Below, one piece after another: positions 52,531 through 61,224 of a DNA stretch of 64,000 bases. The DNA comes from Herbidospora solisilvae (lineage in GTDB: Bacteria; Actinomycetota; Actinomycetes; Streptosporangiales; Streptosporangiaceae), in the NCBI RefSeq assembly GCF_009901565.1, contig NZ_WXEW01000002.1:558001-622000 (forward strand). The letters are read 5' to 3'. Position 1 is the first letter of the stretch, and each line of letters begins with the position of its first letter. The notes under the pieces are model-generated. The model did no database searches, was not told the origin of the DNA, and worked only from the letters and a program-made list of their open reading frames with translations. The position numbers and the translations under genes were made by a program.

Positions 52531-54026
52531 ACCCCGAGAGACCCGACGCGCGCACTCTGATCGGGATCGTGCTCGACCCCGGCTCGTGGGTCTCCTGGGA
52601 CCGGTCGCCCCGTCAGACGGCCCCGCCCGGCTCCGACTACGCCGGCGAACTGGCCGCCGCCCGGACCGCGTCGGGCTACGACGAGTCGGTGATCACCGGT
52701 GAGGGGCGGCTCGACGGCCGCCGGGTGGCCGTGGTCGCCGGGGAGTTCTCCTTCCTCGCCGGTTCGATCGGCGTCGCGGCGGCCGAACGCCTCGTCGCCG
52801 CCGTCGAGCGCGCCACCGCCGAACGGCTGCCGCTGCTGGCCGCGCCCGCCAGCGGGGGCACCCGCATGCAGGAGGGCGCGCTGGCGTTCGTCCAGATGAT
52901 CAAGATCACCGCCGCGGTGACGGCGCACAAGGAGGCCGGCCTCCCCTACGTCGTCTACCTGCGCCACCCGACCACCGGGGGCGTGTTCGCGTCATGGGGG
53001 TCGCTGGGCCACGTCACCGCCGCCGAACCGGGCGCGATGATCGGCTTTCTCGGACCGCGCGTCTTCGAGTCCCTGTACGGCTACCGCTTCCCCAAGGGCG
53101 TGCAGGAGTCGGAGAACCTGTTCGCCCACGGCCTGGTCGACGCGGTGGTCCCGGCGGCGCAGGCGCGCGAGATCGCGATCCGGGCGCTCAGCGTGTTGTG
53201 CGCCTCGAAGGACCTCCCGCCGCTGCCGCCGGCCGCCGAACCCGCGCCCAGAACCGACGTCCCGGCCTGGGACGCCATCGTCAGCTCCCGGCGCGACGAC
53301 CGCCCCGGCGTCCGGGCCCTGCTGAAACTGGCCGCCGCCGACGTCACCCCGCTGAACGGCACCGGCGCGGGCGAGAGCGACCCCGGCCTCCTGCTGGCCC
53401 TGGCCCGTTTCGGCGAGGCGCCCGCGGTGGTGCTCGGCCAGGACCGGCGCGGCGCGCGGGCCGGCCTGAAGATCGGCCCGGCCGGGCTGCGGGTGGCCCG
53501 CCGGGGGATGAAGCTCGCCGAGGAGCTCGGCCTGCCCCTAGTGACGGTCATCGACACGGCGGGTGCCGAGTTGTCGAAGGCGGCCGAGGAGGGCGGCCTG
53601 GCGGGGGAGATCGCCCGCTCGCTGGCCGACCTGGTCATGCTCGACGCCCCGACGGTCTGCCTGCTGCTCGGCCAGGGCTCGGGCGGCGCGGCCCTGGCCC
53701 TCCTGCCGGCCGACCGCGTGCTCGCCGCCCAGCACGCCTGGCTCTCGCCGCTGCCCCCCGAGGGCGCCTCGGCGATCCTCTACCGCACGGTCGACTTCGC
53801 CCCCGAGATCGCCCAGGCCCAGGGGGTGAGGGCGGCCGACCTGAAACGGGACGGCATCGTCGACCGCATCATCGCCGAGTGCCCCGACGCGGTCTACGAG
53901 CAACCGGCCTTCACGAAGAGGGTCGCCCGAGCACTGGAAGAGGAGATCGCCGCCCTCCTGGCCGAACCGGCCCACGACCGGGTGGACCGGCGGATCGCCC
54001 GATACCGAGCCGTCGGAACGACCTGA
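52527..54026 (+). CDS. Fused AccD-AccA-type acyl-CoA carboxyltransferase
   Basis: A 499-aa carboxyltransferase with both crotonase-like halves in one chain: the beta half (about 25-250) has ASGGTRMQEG and GGVFASWGSLGHVTAAEPGAMIGFLGP, the alpha half (about 270-490) has TVIDTAGAEL and LLGQGSGGAALALLPADRVLAAQHAWLSPLPPEGASAIL. The Cys4 zinc finger of bacterial AccD is absent. It would need a separate biotin carboxylase/carrier, not encoded here. It follows the CoA-transferase with a GTGA overlap. Confidence 0.85.
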   Translation: MNPERPDARTLIGIVLDPGSWVSWDRSPRQTAPPGSDYAGELAAARTASGYDESVITGEGRLDGRRVAVVAGEFSFLAGSIGVAAAERLVAAVERATAERLPLLAAPASGGTRMQEGALAFVQMIKITAAVTAHKEAGLPYVVYLRHPTTGGVFASWGSLGHVTAAEPGAMIGFLGPRVFESLYGYRFPKGVQESENLFAHGLVDAVVPAAQAREIAIRALSVLCASKDLPPLPPAAEPAPRTDVPAWDAIVSSRRDDRPGVRALLKLAAADVTPLNGTGAGESDPGLLLALARFGEAPAVVLGQDRRGARAGLKIGPAGLRVARRGMKLAEELGLPLVTVIDTAGAELSKAAEEGGLAGEIARSLADLVMLDAPTVCLLLGQGSGGAALALLPADRVLAAQHAWLSPLPPEGASAILYRTVDFAPEIAQAQGVRAADLKRDGIVDRIIAECPDAVYEQPAFTKRVARALEEEIAALLAEPAHDRVDRRIARYRAVGTT

Positions 54027-54044
54027 CCTCGGCCCGCCCCCGGT

Positions 54045-54461
54045 CTAGCCGGAGGTGAGGGGGATGGAGATGCGCTCGACCCTGATCGAGTGCACCTCCT
54101 CGCGGGGCACCACGACCTCGTAGGCGCCGTGGTCGACCAGCCAGTAGCCGAGGGCCTCGGCCTTCATGCCGCTGTGGCCGGTGTAGGCGATGTGCAGCCC
54201 GCCCTCCTCGCCGTCGTCCTCGTCGAGGACCAGGCAGGGCTCGCCGCCGAACTCGCCGACGGTGCGCAGCAGCACGAGGCGGTCGAGCTCCTTGGTCGTC
54301 ACGGCCAGGCGGTGGTAGCCGCGGCCGCGTTCGAAGCCGGGCTCGGCCGTCTCGCTGAACAGGACGACGTCGTCGCCGCCGGGGCCGATGGCGGCCGGGT
54401 AGTTGCGGCCCCGGTAGGTCGCCATGAACCCGAGGCCGACCGGTTCGACGTCGCCGCTCAT
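54045..54461 (-). CDS. Unrecognised small protein, 138 aa
   Basis: An acidic, beta-rich protein (GGEPCLVLDEDDGEEGGLHIAYTG) without membrane helices or known motif that I can name. It starts at ATG 54461, overlapping the stop of the upstream gene (ATGA), so the two are co-translated and likely work together. Confidence 0.7.
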   Translation of the reverse strand: MSGDVEPVGLGFMATYRGRNYPAAIGPGGDDVVLFSETAEPGFERGRGYHRLAVTTKELDRLVLLRTVGEFGGEPCLVLDEDDGEEGGLHIAYTGHSGMKAEALGYWLVDHGAYEVVVPREEVHSIRVERISIPLTSG

Positions 54462-54916
54462 GCGGCCGGCCGCCACGAGAGGCCGTCGAAGGCCGCGAAC
54501 AGGCGCTCGCCCTGCCGGGTGAGGTGGACGATCTCGGCGCCCGCCGGGATCGGCATGGGCATGGTGTGGAACTGCGGCACGACGTGCTCCCGCGAGGCGG
54601 TGAAGCCGTTTCCGGCGAAGGGGGGCGAATCGCTCCAGTCGCCGCCCATGTGGGGGCCGTAGGGAACGACATAGGTGTCGATCTCCCGCGCCAGCCAGCG
54701 CAGGATGTAGAGCTCCGGTACGCCCGGGACCAGCTCCGACCCCTCGAAGGAGAGGTCGAGCGCGTCGACGATCGCCCGGGGGGTGGTCAGCCGCTCGCAG
54801 TCCTGCACCCGGTAGACGTACCCGGAGATGACGGTACGCCGTCCGGCCAGGTATGGCACGAGCAGGCGCGGTGGGATCACCTTCTGCATGCGTGTGCTCT
54901 GCCCTGGCTCACTCAT
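54458..54916 (-). CDS. Unrecognised protein, 152 aa, paired with the next gene
   Basis: A soluble 152-aa protein with YVVPYGPHMGGDWSD and HVVPQFHTMPMPIPAGAE segments rich in His, Pro and aromatic residues. I do not recognise a family. ATG 54916 has TAAACT 7 nt upstream and no ribosome site; an ATG at 54949 would extend the frame into sequence without coding bias. Coupled to the gene at 54045-54461. Confidence 0.7.
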   Translation of the reverse strand: MSEPGQSTRMQKVIPPRLLVPYLAGRRTVISGYVYRVQDCERLTTPRAIVDALDLSFEGSELVPGVPELYILRWLAREIDTYVVPYGPHMGGDWSDSPPFAGNGFTASREHVVPQFHTMPMPIPAGAEIVHLTRQGERLFAAFDGLSWRPAA

Positions 54917-54966
54917 GGGGGACAGTTTACGAGCGATTGACTTCCTCACCTCCCGTTAGGAGGGAT

Positions 54967-55749
54967 TCACCCGCCAATGTCCCCGATTGTGAATCGTCGA
55001 TGCAGCAGGGCGGGCAGCGCCGTCCTGACCGCTTCGGTCCGGGCCGGGTCGACCGCTCCGGAGCCCACGCCGGGCGCGGGGCCGAGAGCCCTGGTCACCA
55101 CGCCCATCGGGTCGACGAGCATGCTGTGCCCGATCCCGAAGCCGTCGGCGTGGGGCGGCTGGCCGACGGCGACGGTCCAGGTGGTGTTCTCGATCGCGCG
55201 GGCCCGGACCATGGTGGTCCAGTGGTCCTCCTTCAGCGGCCCGGCGGCCCAGGCCGCGATCACCGCGAAGACGTCGGCGCCCTGGTCGACCAGCTTCCGG
55301 AACAACTCGGGGAACCGCACGTCGTAGCAGGTCGCCAGGCCCACCCTCAGCCCGGCCACCTCGGCCACGACCGGCTCGGGCCCGGGGCTGACGAACTCCG
55401 ACTCCCGCGACCCGAACGAGTCGAACAGGTGGATCTTCCGGTACGCCGCCTTCAGCGCCCCGTCGGCGTCGACGGCGACCGCGGTGTTGGCGACCCGGTC
55501 GCCGTCGGGCTCCCAGACCCCGGCGATCACGGCGGTGCCGGTGTCGCGGGCGGCCTCGCGGAGACCGGTCACGAACGGCCCGTCGAGGGGTTCGGCGACC
55601 TCGCCGATGTGGCGGCCGAACCGGCTCAGCGTGGCTTCGGGGAAGACGACGAGGTCGGCCTCCGCGGCGGCCAGCGCCTCACGCACGGTCTCCAGGTTCT
55701 TCTTCGGCTCGTGGTCGATCGGGATCTGCCCCAGCGCTACTACGGTCAC
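54967..55749 (-). CDS. Carbon-nitrogen hydrolase (nitrilase/omega-amidase type)
   Basis: A 260-aa nitrilase-superfamily amidase with the catalytic Glu-38 (VVFPEA), Lys-105 (YRKIHLFD) and Cys-141 (ATCYDVRFPELF). The RKIHLFD and CYDVRFPE patterns match omega-amidases and deaminated-glutathione amidases. A glutamine-transaminase-like aminotransferase is encoded about 0.8 kb away, the usual partner of omega-amidase. GTG 55749 and TTG 55755 are both possible starts. Its 5' end overlaps the upstream DUF418 gene by about 71 bp on the same strand. Confidence 0.87.
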   Translation of the reverse strand: MTVVALGQIPIDHEPKKNLETVREALAAAEADLVVFPEATLSRFGRHIGEVAEPLDGPFVTGLREAARDTGTAVIAGVWEPDGDRVANTAVAVDADGALKAAYRKIHLFDSFGSRESEFVSPGPEPVVAEVAGLRVGLATCYDVRFPELFRKLVDQGADVFAVIAAWAAGPLKEDHWTTMVRARAIENTTWTVAVGQPPHADGFGIGHSMLVDPMGVVTRALGPAPGVGSGAVDPARTEAVRTALPALLHRRFTIGDIGG

Positions 55750-56569
55750 CCGCAACAGTCTGCCCGTTGGGGACCGCCTTCATCCAGGTGAGGCACCGCC
55801 AGATCCACTCCAGGGGCCCGTAGCGGAACCGCGAGAGCCACCACGCCGAGAACCACCCCTGGACGACCAGGGTCACCACCGTGACCACGACCACGGAGAA
55901 GAACGACTCCGCCCCGGCCGCGATGATCACGAAGGAGCTGGTGACGTAGTTGGTCAGCGCCATCCGCCCGAGCGGCTCGAACAGCCGGGGGCTCAGCAGC
56001 AGGAACCCCGACGCGTAGACCGCCGCCCCGGCCAGCGCCGAGGGGAAACCCCCGACGGGGAAGAACACGACCGCCGCGCCCACGCTGATCAGGAACACCG
56101 TCAGGCTCGGCTTCGGCCCGCCGTGGTCGACGCAGGCCAGGCCCAGCAGGAACAGGCCGCCGATGAGGATCCACGGGCTGCCCTGCACCACCGCCCAGGC
56201 CACCACGGCGGCCCCGAGCATCGGGTTGAGCCACTTCGGCAGGTAGCTGGCGGGCAGCAGCACGCCCACGCCGAGCAGGGCGTAGGGGAGCAGCACCTCG
56301 CCGGGCATCAGCCACCAGTGGCCCGCGCCGAACAGGGCCAGCACGGCCAGCCGCCGCAGCATGATCAGCCGGTCGTCGTGGGAGCGCAGGAACAGGGCGA
56401 AGCTGACGCCGAACAGGAACGAGAAGATCGGGTAGAACCGGCCCTCGGCGAAGGCCATGAACGCCGCGCCCTCTTCGGGACGCGGGTCGACGTGCTGCCA
56501 GGTGTTCACGAGCATGATGCCGCAGACCGCGAACCCCCGTAGAGAGTCGAGCTCGCGGATCCTGGCCAT
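55679..56569 (-). CDS. DUF418 family membrane protein
   Basis: A 296-aa protein with about eight helices. It opens with RIRELDSLRGFAVCGIMLVNTWQ and closes with the DUF418 signature SRFRYGPLEWIWRCLTW; the tail after that, about 30 polar residues, lies within the start of the nitrilase gene. Function of the family is unknown; it is related to acyltransferase-3-like membrane proteins. Divergent from the aminotransferase gene with only 22 bp between starts. Confidence 0.82.
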   Translation of the reverse strand: MARIRELDSLRGFAVCGIMLVNTWQHVDPRPEEGAAFMAFAEGRFYPIFSFLFGVSFALFLRSHDDRLIMLRRLAVLALFGAGHWWLMPGEVLLPYALLGVGVLLPASYLPKWLNPMLGAAVVAWAVVQGSPWILIGGLFLLGLACVDHGGPKPSLTVFLISVGAAVVFFPVGGFPSALAGAAVYASGFLLLSPRLFEPLGRMALTNYVTSSFVIIAAGAESFFSVVVVTVVTLVVQGWFSAWWLSRFRYGPLEWIWRCLTWMKAVPNGQTVAGDRSSAGADPDRPRAEEEPGDRA

Positions 56570-56591
56570 GCGAACAGAGTAAATTGTGCGG

Positions 56592-57746
56592 GTGCTAGTT
56601 GGACGTATGAGGGAATTCGGCCCGACGATTTTCGCCGAGATGACGGCGTTGGCCGTCAGAACGGGCGCGATCAACCTCGGCCAGGGGTTCCCCGACGAAG
56701 ACGGCCCCGCCGCGATGCTCGACGTGGCGACCCAGGCCATCCTGAGCGGCCGCAACCAGTACGCCCCCGGCATCGGCGTGCCCGAGCTGCGCCAGGCGGT
56801 CTCCGAGCACGCCAAGGAGACCCAGGGCCTCTCCTACGACCCCGACACCGAGATCCTGGTCACCGTCGGGGCGACCGAGGCCATCGCGGCGGCGGTGCTG
56901 GCCCTGGTCGAGCCCGGCGACGAGGTGATCGTCTTCGAGCCCTACTACGACTCCTACCCGGCCGCGATCGCGCTGGCCGGGGGCACCCGCCGGGCGGTGC
57001 CGCTGCGGCCGGTCGACGGCCGCTTCACCTTCGACCCGGCCGACCTGCGGGCCACGCCGAAGACCCGGGCGATCATCGTCAACTCGCCCCACAACCCGAC
57101 CGGCACCGTCTTCACGCCCGCCGAGCTGGAGACCATCGCCGCGTTCTGCCGCGACCACGACCTGATCGCCATCACCGACGAGGTCTACGAACACCTGACC
57201 TTCGACGGCGTCCCGCACGTCTCGCTGGCCACCCTCCCCGGCATGCGCGAGCGCACGGTCCGGATCTCCAGCGCCGGGAAGTCGTTCTCGGTGACCGGCT
57301 GGAAGACCGGGTGGATCTGCTCGACGCCCGAGCTGGTCACGGCGGTGACGGCGGTGAAGCAGTTCCTGACCTTCACTTCGGCCGTGCCCTGGCAGCTCGC
57401 CGTCGCCCACGCGCTGCGCCACGAGCTCGGCTGGGTGGCCCGTCTGCGCGACACCCTCCAGGCCAAGCGCGACCGCCTGTCGGCGGGGCTGGCCGGGGCC
57501 GGGTTCGAGGTGCTGAAAACGGCCGGAACCTATTTCGTGCAGACCGACATCCGGCCGCTGGGGCTGACCGACGGGCTGGAGCTGACCCGCCGGCTGCCCG
57601 AGCTGGCCGGGGTGGTGGCGATCCCGACGCAGGTCTTCTACGACCACGCCGAGACCGGGCGCCACTACGTCAGGTTCGCGTTCTGCAAGCGTGACGAGGT
57701 CATCGACGAGGCGGTCGACCGGCTGACGTCGCGGCGGCTGGGCTGA
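56592..57746 (+). CDS. PLP aminotransferase (glutamine transaminase K/methionine aminotransferase-like)
   Basis: A 384-aa class-I fold aminotransferase. GAINLGQGFPDEDGP near the start, NSPHNPTGTVF, ITDEVYEHLTFDG and the PLP-lysine in SSAGKSFSVTGWKTGW are intact. These features match kynurenine/glutamine transaminase K and methionine aminotransferases. TAAATT lies 6 nt before GTG 56592; GTG 56586 or ATG 56607 are alternatives. The nearby omega-amidase-like gene suggests keto-acid recycling from methionine or aromatic amino acids. Confidence 0.88.
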   Translation: MLVGRMREFGPTIFAEMTALAVRTGAINLGQGFPDEDGPAAMLDVATQAILSGRNQYAPGIGVPELRQAVSEHAKETQGLSYDPDTEILVTVGATEAIAAAVLALVEPGDEVIVFEPYYDSYPAAIALAGGTRRAVPLRPVDGRFTFDPADLRATPKTRAIIVNSPHNPTGTVFTPAELETIAAFCRDHDLIAITDEVYEHLTFDGVPHVSLATLPGMRERTVRISSAGKSFSVTGWKTGWICSTPELVTAVTAVKQFLTFTSAVPWQLAVAHALRHELGWVARLRDTLQAKRDRLSAGLAGAGFEVLKTAGTYFVQTDIRPLGLTDGLELTRRLPELAGVVAIPTQVFYDHAETGRHYVRFAFCKRDEVIDEAVDRLTSRRLG

Positions 57747-57900
57747 GCGGCCGGTGAGCGCCGGGCCGCCGGCCGCCGGTCCGGCGGCGGTCGGGGCGGG
57801 GAGGGCGGAGCCGTAACGGAGCATGATCGGCTGTTAACAGGTGATGAGGATCACATTTCAGAGCCAGTTGGAACGATCCACAAATGAGATGCTCAATAGT

Positions 57901-58959
57901 GTGACCCGCGCCTATACCTCTACCGTCAGTGATCCCTTCGACCGCGGCCATGAATTCGGGCAGGCGCACAGCGCCGACATCGCCCGCACCGTCGCCACCT
58001 ACACCGAGGTCTTCCGGCGCAAGGCAGGGGGGCGGCAGCCCGACCTGACCGAGCTCGGCAAGCTCGGCATGAAGGCGATCGAGGCGTGGGCGCCCGACCT
58101 CGCCGAGGAGATCACCGGAATGGCGGAAGGCGCCCGTCTGCCCGTGACCGACCTCGCCGCGATCAACGCCCGGACCGAGATCCTGTCCTACCTGGGCGGC
58201 GCGCGGGAGAGCGAGTGCTCCGCGGTCGTCCTGCTCGGCGACGACGAGGACGCCCCGCCCGTGGCGGTGCAGACGTGGGACTGGATGCGCCAGATGGCGG
58301 CCGGCTGGCTCGTCTGGACCATCCCGTTCCCCGACGGACGCGTCACCACGACCCTCACCGAATACGGCGTCGTCGGCAAGATCGGCGTCAACAGCAGCGG
58401 CCTGGGCCTGCTCTTCACCCGCCTCCACCACGACGACGACGGCGCCGACGGGATCGGCCTGCCGGTGCACGTGGCCGCCCGCCGGGTCCTCGACGAGTGC
58501 GACTCGGTGACCTCGGCCGCCTACACCCTCACCACGGCCCCGGTCACGGCGTCCTCGTCGCTGAACCTGGTCTCCCACGGCCCCGGCGGAAACGCGGCGG
58601 TGACCTGCGAACTTCACCCGGGCGGACCCGGGTGGAGCGTTCCGGAGGACGACGGCATGCTCGTCCACACCAACCACTTCCTCGACCCGCGCGTGGTGCC
58701 CAGCGACCCCTATCCGCGCCTGCACCCCGGCACCCTCATCCGGCGCGACCAGTTGCGGCGCGGCCTGCGGCGGCACACCGCCAGGCCCGACGCGGCGACG
58801 GTCCGAAAGGTGATGGCCCGGCATGCCGGCGGCGTCTGCCACCACACCGAGCCCGGCCACGACGACGACCACATCACCCTGGCGACGGTCGAGCTCGACC
58901 TGAAGAACGGCGAGGTGCTCGCCACCGAGGGCGGGCCGTGCGGACGGCGCACTTGGTGA
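57901..58959 (+). CDS. C45-family (acyl-CoA:6-APA acyltransferase-like) Ntn hydrolase
   Basis: A 352-aa protein of the C45 peptidase/AAT family. The start region SDPFDRGHEFGQAHSADI is family-typical, and Cys-106 in ESECSAVV is the likely N-terminal nucleophile released by self-cleavage; TWDWMRQ follows as expected. Related enzymes hydrolyse or transfer acyl groups on amides. GTG 57901 is chosen by comparison with the family; ATG 57889 and starts at 57841-57844 are possible. Confidence 0.8.
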   Translation: MTRAYTSTVSDPFDRGHEFGQAHSADIARTVATYTEVFRRKAGGRQPDLTELGKLGMKAIEAWAPDLAEEITGMAEGARLPVTDLAAINARTEILSYLGGARESECSAVVLLGDDEDAPPVAVQTWDWMRQMAAGWLVWTIPFPDGRVTTTLTEYGVVGKIGVNSSGLGLLFTRLHHDDDGADGIGLPVHVAARRVLDECDSVTSAAYTLTTAPVTASSSLNLVSHGPGGNAAVTCELHPGGPGWSVPEDDGMLVHTNHFLDPRVVPSDPYPRLHPGTLIRRDQLRRGLRRHTARPDAATVRKVMARHAGGVCHHTEPGHDDDHITLATVELDLKNGEVLATEGGPCGRRTW

Positions 58960-59035
58960 ATCTTGCCCAGGGTCATGACCTTCGACGGCGAGAGTCGCCA
59001 ATGCCGGGGAGATGGGCGGCGGATAGTTTCGCCGT

Positions 59036-59956
59036 GTGACGGGTGAGCGTGTCCTGATCGCCCTCGGCGGCAACGCGATGACCGCGCCGGACGGCTCCGC
59101 CGCCCCGGCCGACCAGAAGCGCGCGATCGAGCGCGCCATGACCCACGTCGCCGACCTGATCGGCCACGGCCACCGGGTGGCGATCACCCACGGCAACGGC
59201 CCGCAGGTGGGCAACATCCTGCTGAAGAACCAGCTCACCGCCCATGTGGTCCCCCCGGTGCCGCTCGACTGGTGCGGCGCCCAGACCCAGGGCACCCTCG
59301 GCGCCCTGATCATGAACGCCCTCGACCCGATCCCGGCGGCGACCGTGGTCACCCGCACCCTCGTCGACCCCGGCGACCCGGCCTTCCACGACCCCGTCAA
59401 GCCGATCGGCCAGTACTTCTCGGTCGTGGAGGCCCGGCGCTTCCAGGCGCTCGGCCAGACGTGGCGGGAGTTCGAGCGCGGCTGGCGCCGGGTGGTCGCC
59501 TCGCCGCGCCCGGTGCAGATCCTGGACGCGGCCCCGGCCGTGGCGCTGATGGAGGCCGGTTACACGGTCGTGGCGGCGGGCGGCGGGGGAGTGCCGGTCG
59601 TGCGCGACGCCGACGGCCGGCTCCACGGCGTGGAGGCCGTGATCGACAAGGACCACGCGGCCTGCGCCCTGGCCCAGGCGGTCGGGGCGGACATCCTGGT
59701 CATCGCGACCGACGTCCCCCACGCCATCGCCGGATACGGCACCCCCGAGGCCCGCCCCATCGGGAGCGTGACGCCGAAGGAGATGCGGGTACTCCAGGCC
59801 GAAGGACATTTCGCCAGCGGCAGCATGGGCCCGAAGGTCGAGGCCGCGCTGCGTTTCGTCGAGGAGGGCGGCGCCAAGGCAGTGATCACGTCACTGGACA
59901 ACATTGCCGCCGCCATTTCAGGAAATATCGGTACAACGGTTAACCGGGAGAGTTAG
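59036..59956 (+). CDS. arcC: Carbamate kinase
   Basis: A 306-aa amino-acid-kinase fold enzyme that makes ATP from carbamoyl phosphate. LIALGGNAM at the N-terminus, THGNGPQVGN, AAGGGGVPVVRD, IDKDHAA and the C-terminal ITSLDNIAAAISGNIGT are typical of ArcC. TAGTTT lies 6 nt before the GTG. No arcA or arcB is adjacent; instead the next gene, 0 bp away, is a ring-opening amidohydrolase, pointing to nucleobase or ureide catabolism rather than arginine deiminase. Confidence 0.93.
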   Translation: MTGERVLIALGGNAMTAPDGSAAPADQKRAIERAMTHVADLIGHGHRVAITHGNGPQVGNILLKNQLTAHVVPPVPLDWCGAQTQGTLGALIMNALDPIPAATVVTRTLVDPGDPAFHDPVKPIGQYFSVVEARRFQALGQTWREFERGWRRVVASPRPVQILDAAPAVALMEAGYTVVAAGGGGVPVVRDADGRLHGVEAVIDKDHAACALAQAVGADILVIATDVPHAIAGYGTPEARPIGSVTPKEMRVLQAEGHFASGSMGPKVEAALRFVEEGGAKAVITSLDNIAAAISGNIGTTVNRES

Positions 59957-61054
59957 ATGCCGGACCCCATCGAGGTACGCAAGGTCGCCATCGAGAGCGT
60001 GACCGACGCGTCCGGGCTCGCCAAGCTGATCGACGACGGCGTGATCGAGGCCGCCCGCGTGCTGGCCGTCATCGGCAAGACCGAGGGCAACGGCGGCGTC
60101 AACGACTACACCCGCATCCTGGCCGACCGCGCCTTCCGCGAGGTCCTGGCGAGCAAGGGCCACCCGTCCCCCGAGAGCGTGCCGCTGGTCTGGTCGGGCG
60201 GCACCGACGGCGTCCTGTCGCCGCACGCGACCATCTTCGCCACGGTCGACCCGGCGTCCGCGCCACAGAGCGACGAGCCGAGGCTGAGCGTGGGCATCGC
60301 GATGAGCGAGGTCATCCTCCCCGAGGACATCGGTCGCCCGGCCATGGTCGAGAAGGTCGCGGCCGGCGTCCGCGAGGCGATGAAGATCGCCGGCATCGAC
60401 GACCCGCGCGATGTCCACTACGTGCAGACCAAGACCCCGCTGCTCACCCTGTCGACCATCAACGACGCCAAGTCCCGCGGCCACGACGTGATCACCGAGG
60501 ACACCGGCCCGTCGATGGACATCTCCAACTCCACGACCGCCCTCGGCATCGCCGTGGCCCTGGGCGAGATCGAGATGCCCACCGCCGACCAGATCCACCG
60601 CGACCTGTCGCTGTACTCGTCGGTCGCGTCGTGTTCCAGCGGCGTCGAACTCGACGTGGCCCAGATCGTGGTCGTCGGCAACGTCCGCGGCATCGGCGGC
60701 CGCTACCGCGCCGGCCACTCGGTCATGAAGGACGCCCTCGACACCGACGGCATCTGGGCGGCCATCCGCGACGCCGGCATCGACCTGCCCGACCGCCCCC
60801 ACCCCAGCGACCTGGGCGGCCGCCTGGTCAACCTGTTCATGAAGTGCGAGGCCGACCCGACGGGCAGCGTGCGCGGGCGGCGCAACATCATGCTCGACGA
60901 CAGCGACGTCCACTGGCACCGCCAGATCAAGGCGACGGTCGGCGGCGTCGCGGCCAGCGTGACGGGCGACCCGGCGGTCTTCGTCAGCGTCGCGGCCGTC
61001 CACCAAGGGCCCAGCGGCGGCGGCCCGGTCATCGCCATCGCCGACCTGGGCTGA
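59957..61054 (+). CDS. Ring-opening amidohydrolase (barbiturase/cyanuric acid hydrolase family)
   Basis: A 365-aa member of the AtzD/barbiturase family, a fold with three repeated domains, each giving a Ser/Lys pair. Segments with these are [20 protein letters not shown] followed by SCSSGVELD, and [12 protein letters not shown] with the final [15 protein letters not shown]. It opens a cyclic imide such as barbiturate (to ureidomalonate) or cyanurate. Joined directly to carbamate kinase. With the Mo-hydroxylase and permease at 34.7-39.7 kb, barbiturate from uracil is the favoured substrate. Confidence 0.87.
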   Translation: MPDPIEVRKVAIESVTDASGLAKLIDDGVIEAARVLAVIGKTEGNGGVNDYTRILADRAFREVLASKGHPSPESVPLVWSGGTDGVLSPHATIFATVDPASAPQSDEPRLSVGIAMSEVILPEDIGRPAMVEKVAAGVREAMKIAGIDDPRDVHYVQTKTPLLTLSTINDAKSRGHDVITEDTGPSMDISNSTTALGIAVALGEIEMPTADQIHRDLSLYSSVASCSSGVELDVAQIVVVGNVRGIGGRYRAGHSVMKDALDTDGIWAAIRDAGIDLPDRPHPSDLGGRLVNLFMKCEADPTGSVRGRRNIMLDDSDVHWHRQIKATVGGVAASVTGDPAVFVSVAAVHQGPSGGGPVIAIADLG

Positions 61055-61131
61055 GCGCCGTCACTTTCCCGACGGCCCCGTCACGGCTCGGTTTTCACGA
61101 CGGCTCCGTTACGGCTCCGCCGACAGCGGCA

Positions 61132-61158
61132 CCGCCCGCCGCCCACAGCGGCGGGCGG
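61132..61158 (+). terminator. Terminator after the amidohydrolase gene
   Basis: CCGCCCGCCG-CCCACAG-CGGCGGGCGG is a perfect 10-bp stem located 77 bp after the stop; no T-run. Confidence 0.7.
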
Positions 61159-61224
61159 TCACCCGGCGCTCCGCACCCGCTCGGCCTGAGCGCCGCCACG
61201 GCACGGCGGGTATCCTCGCCCTTC

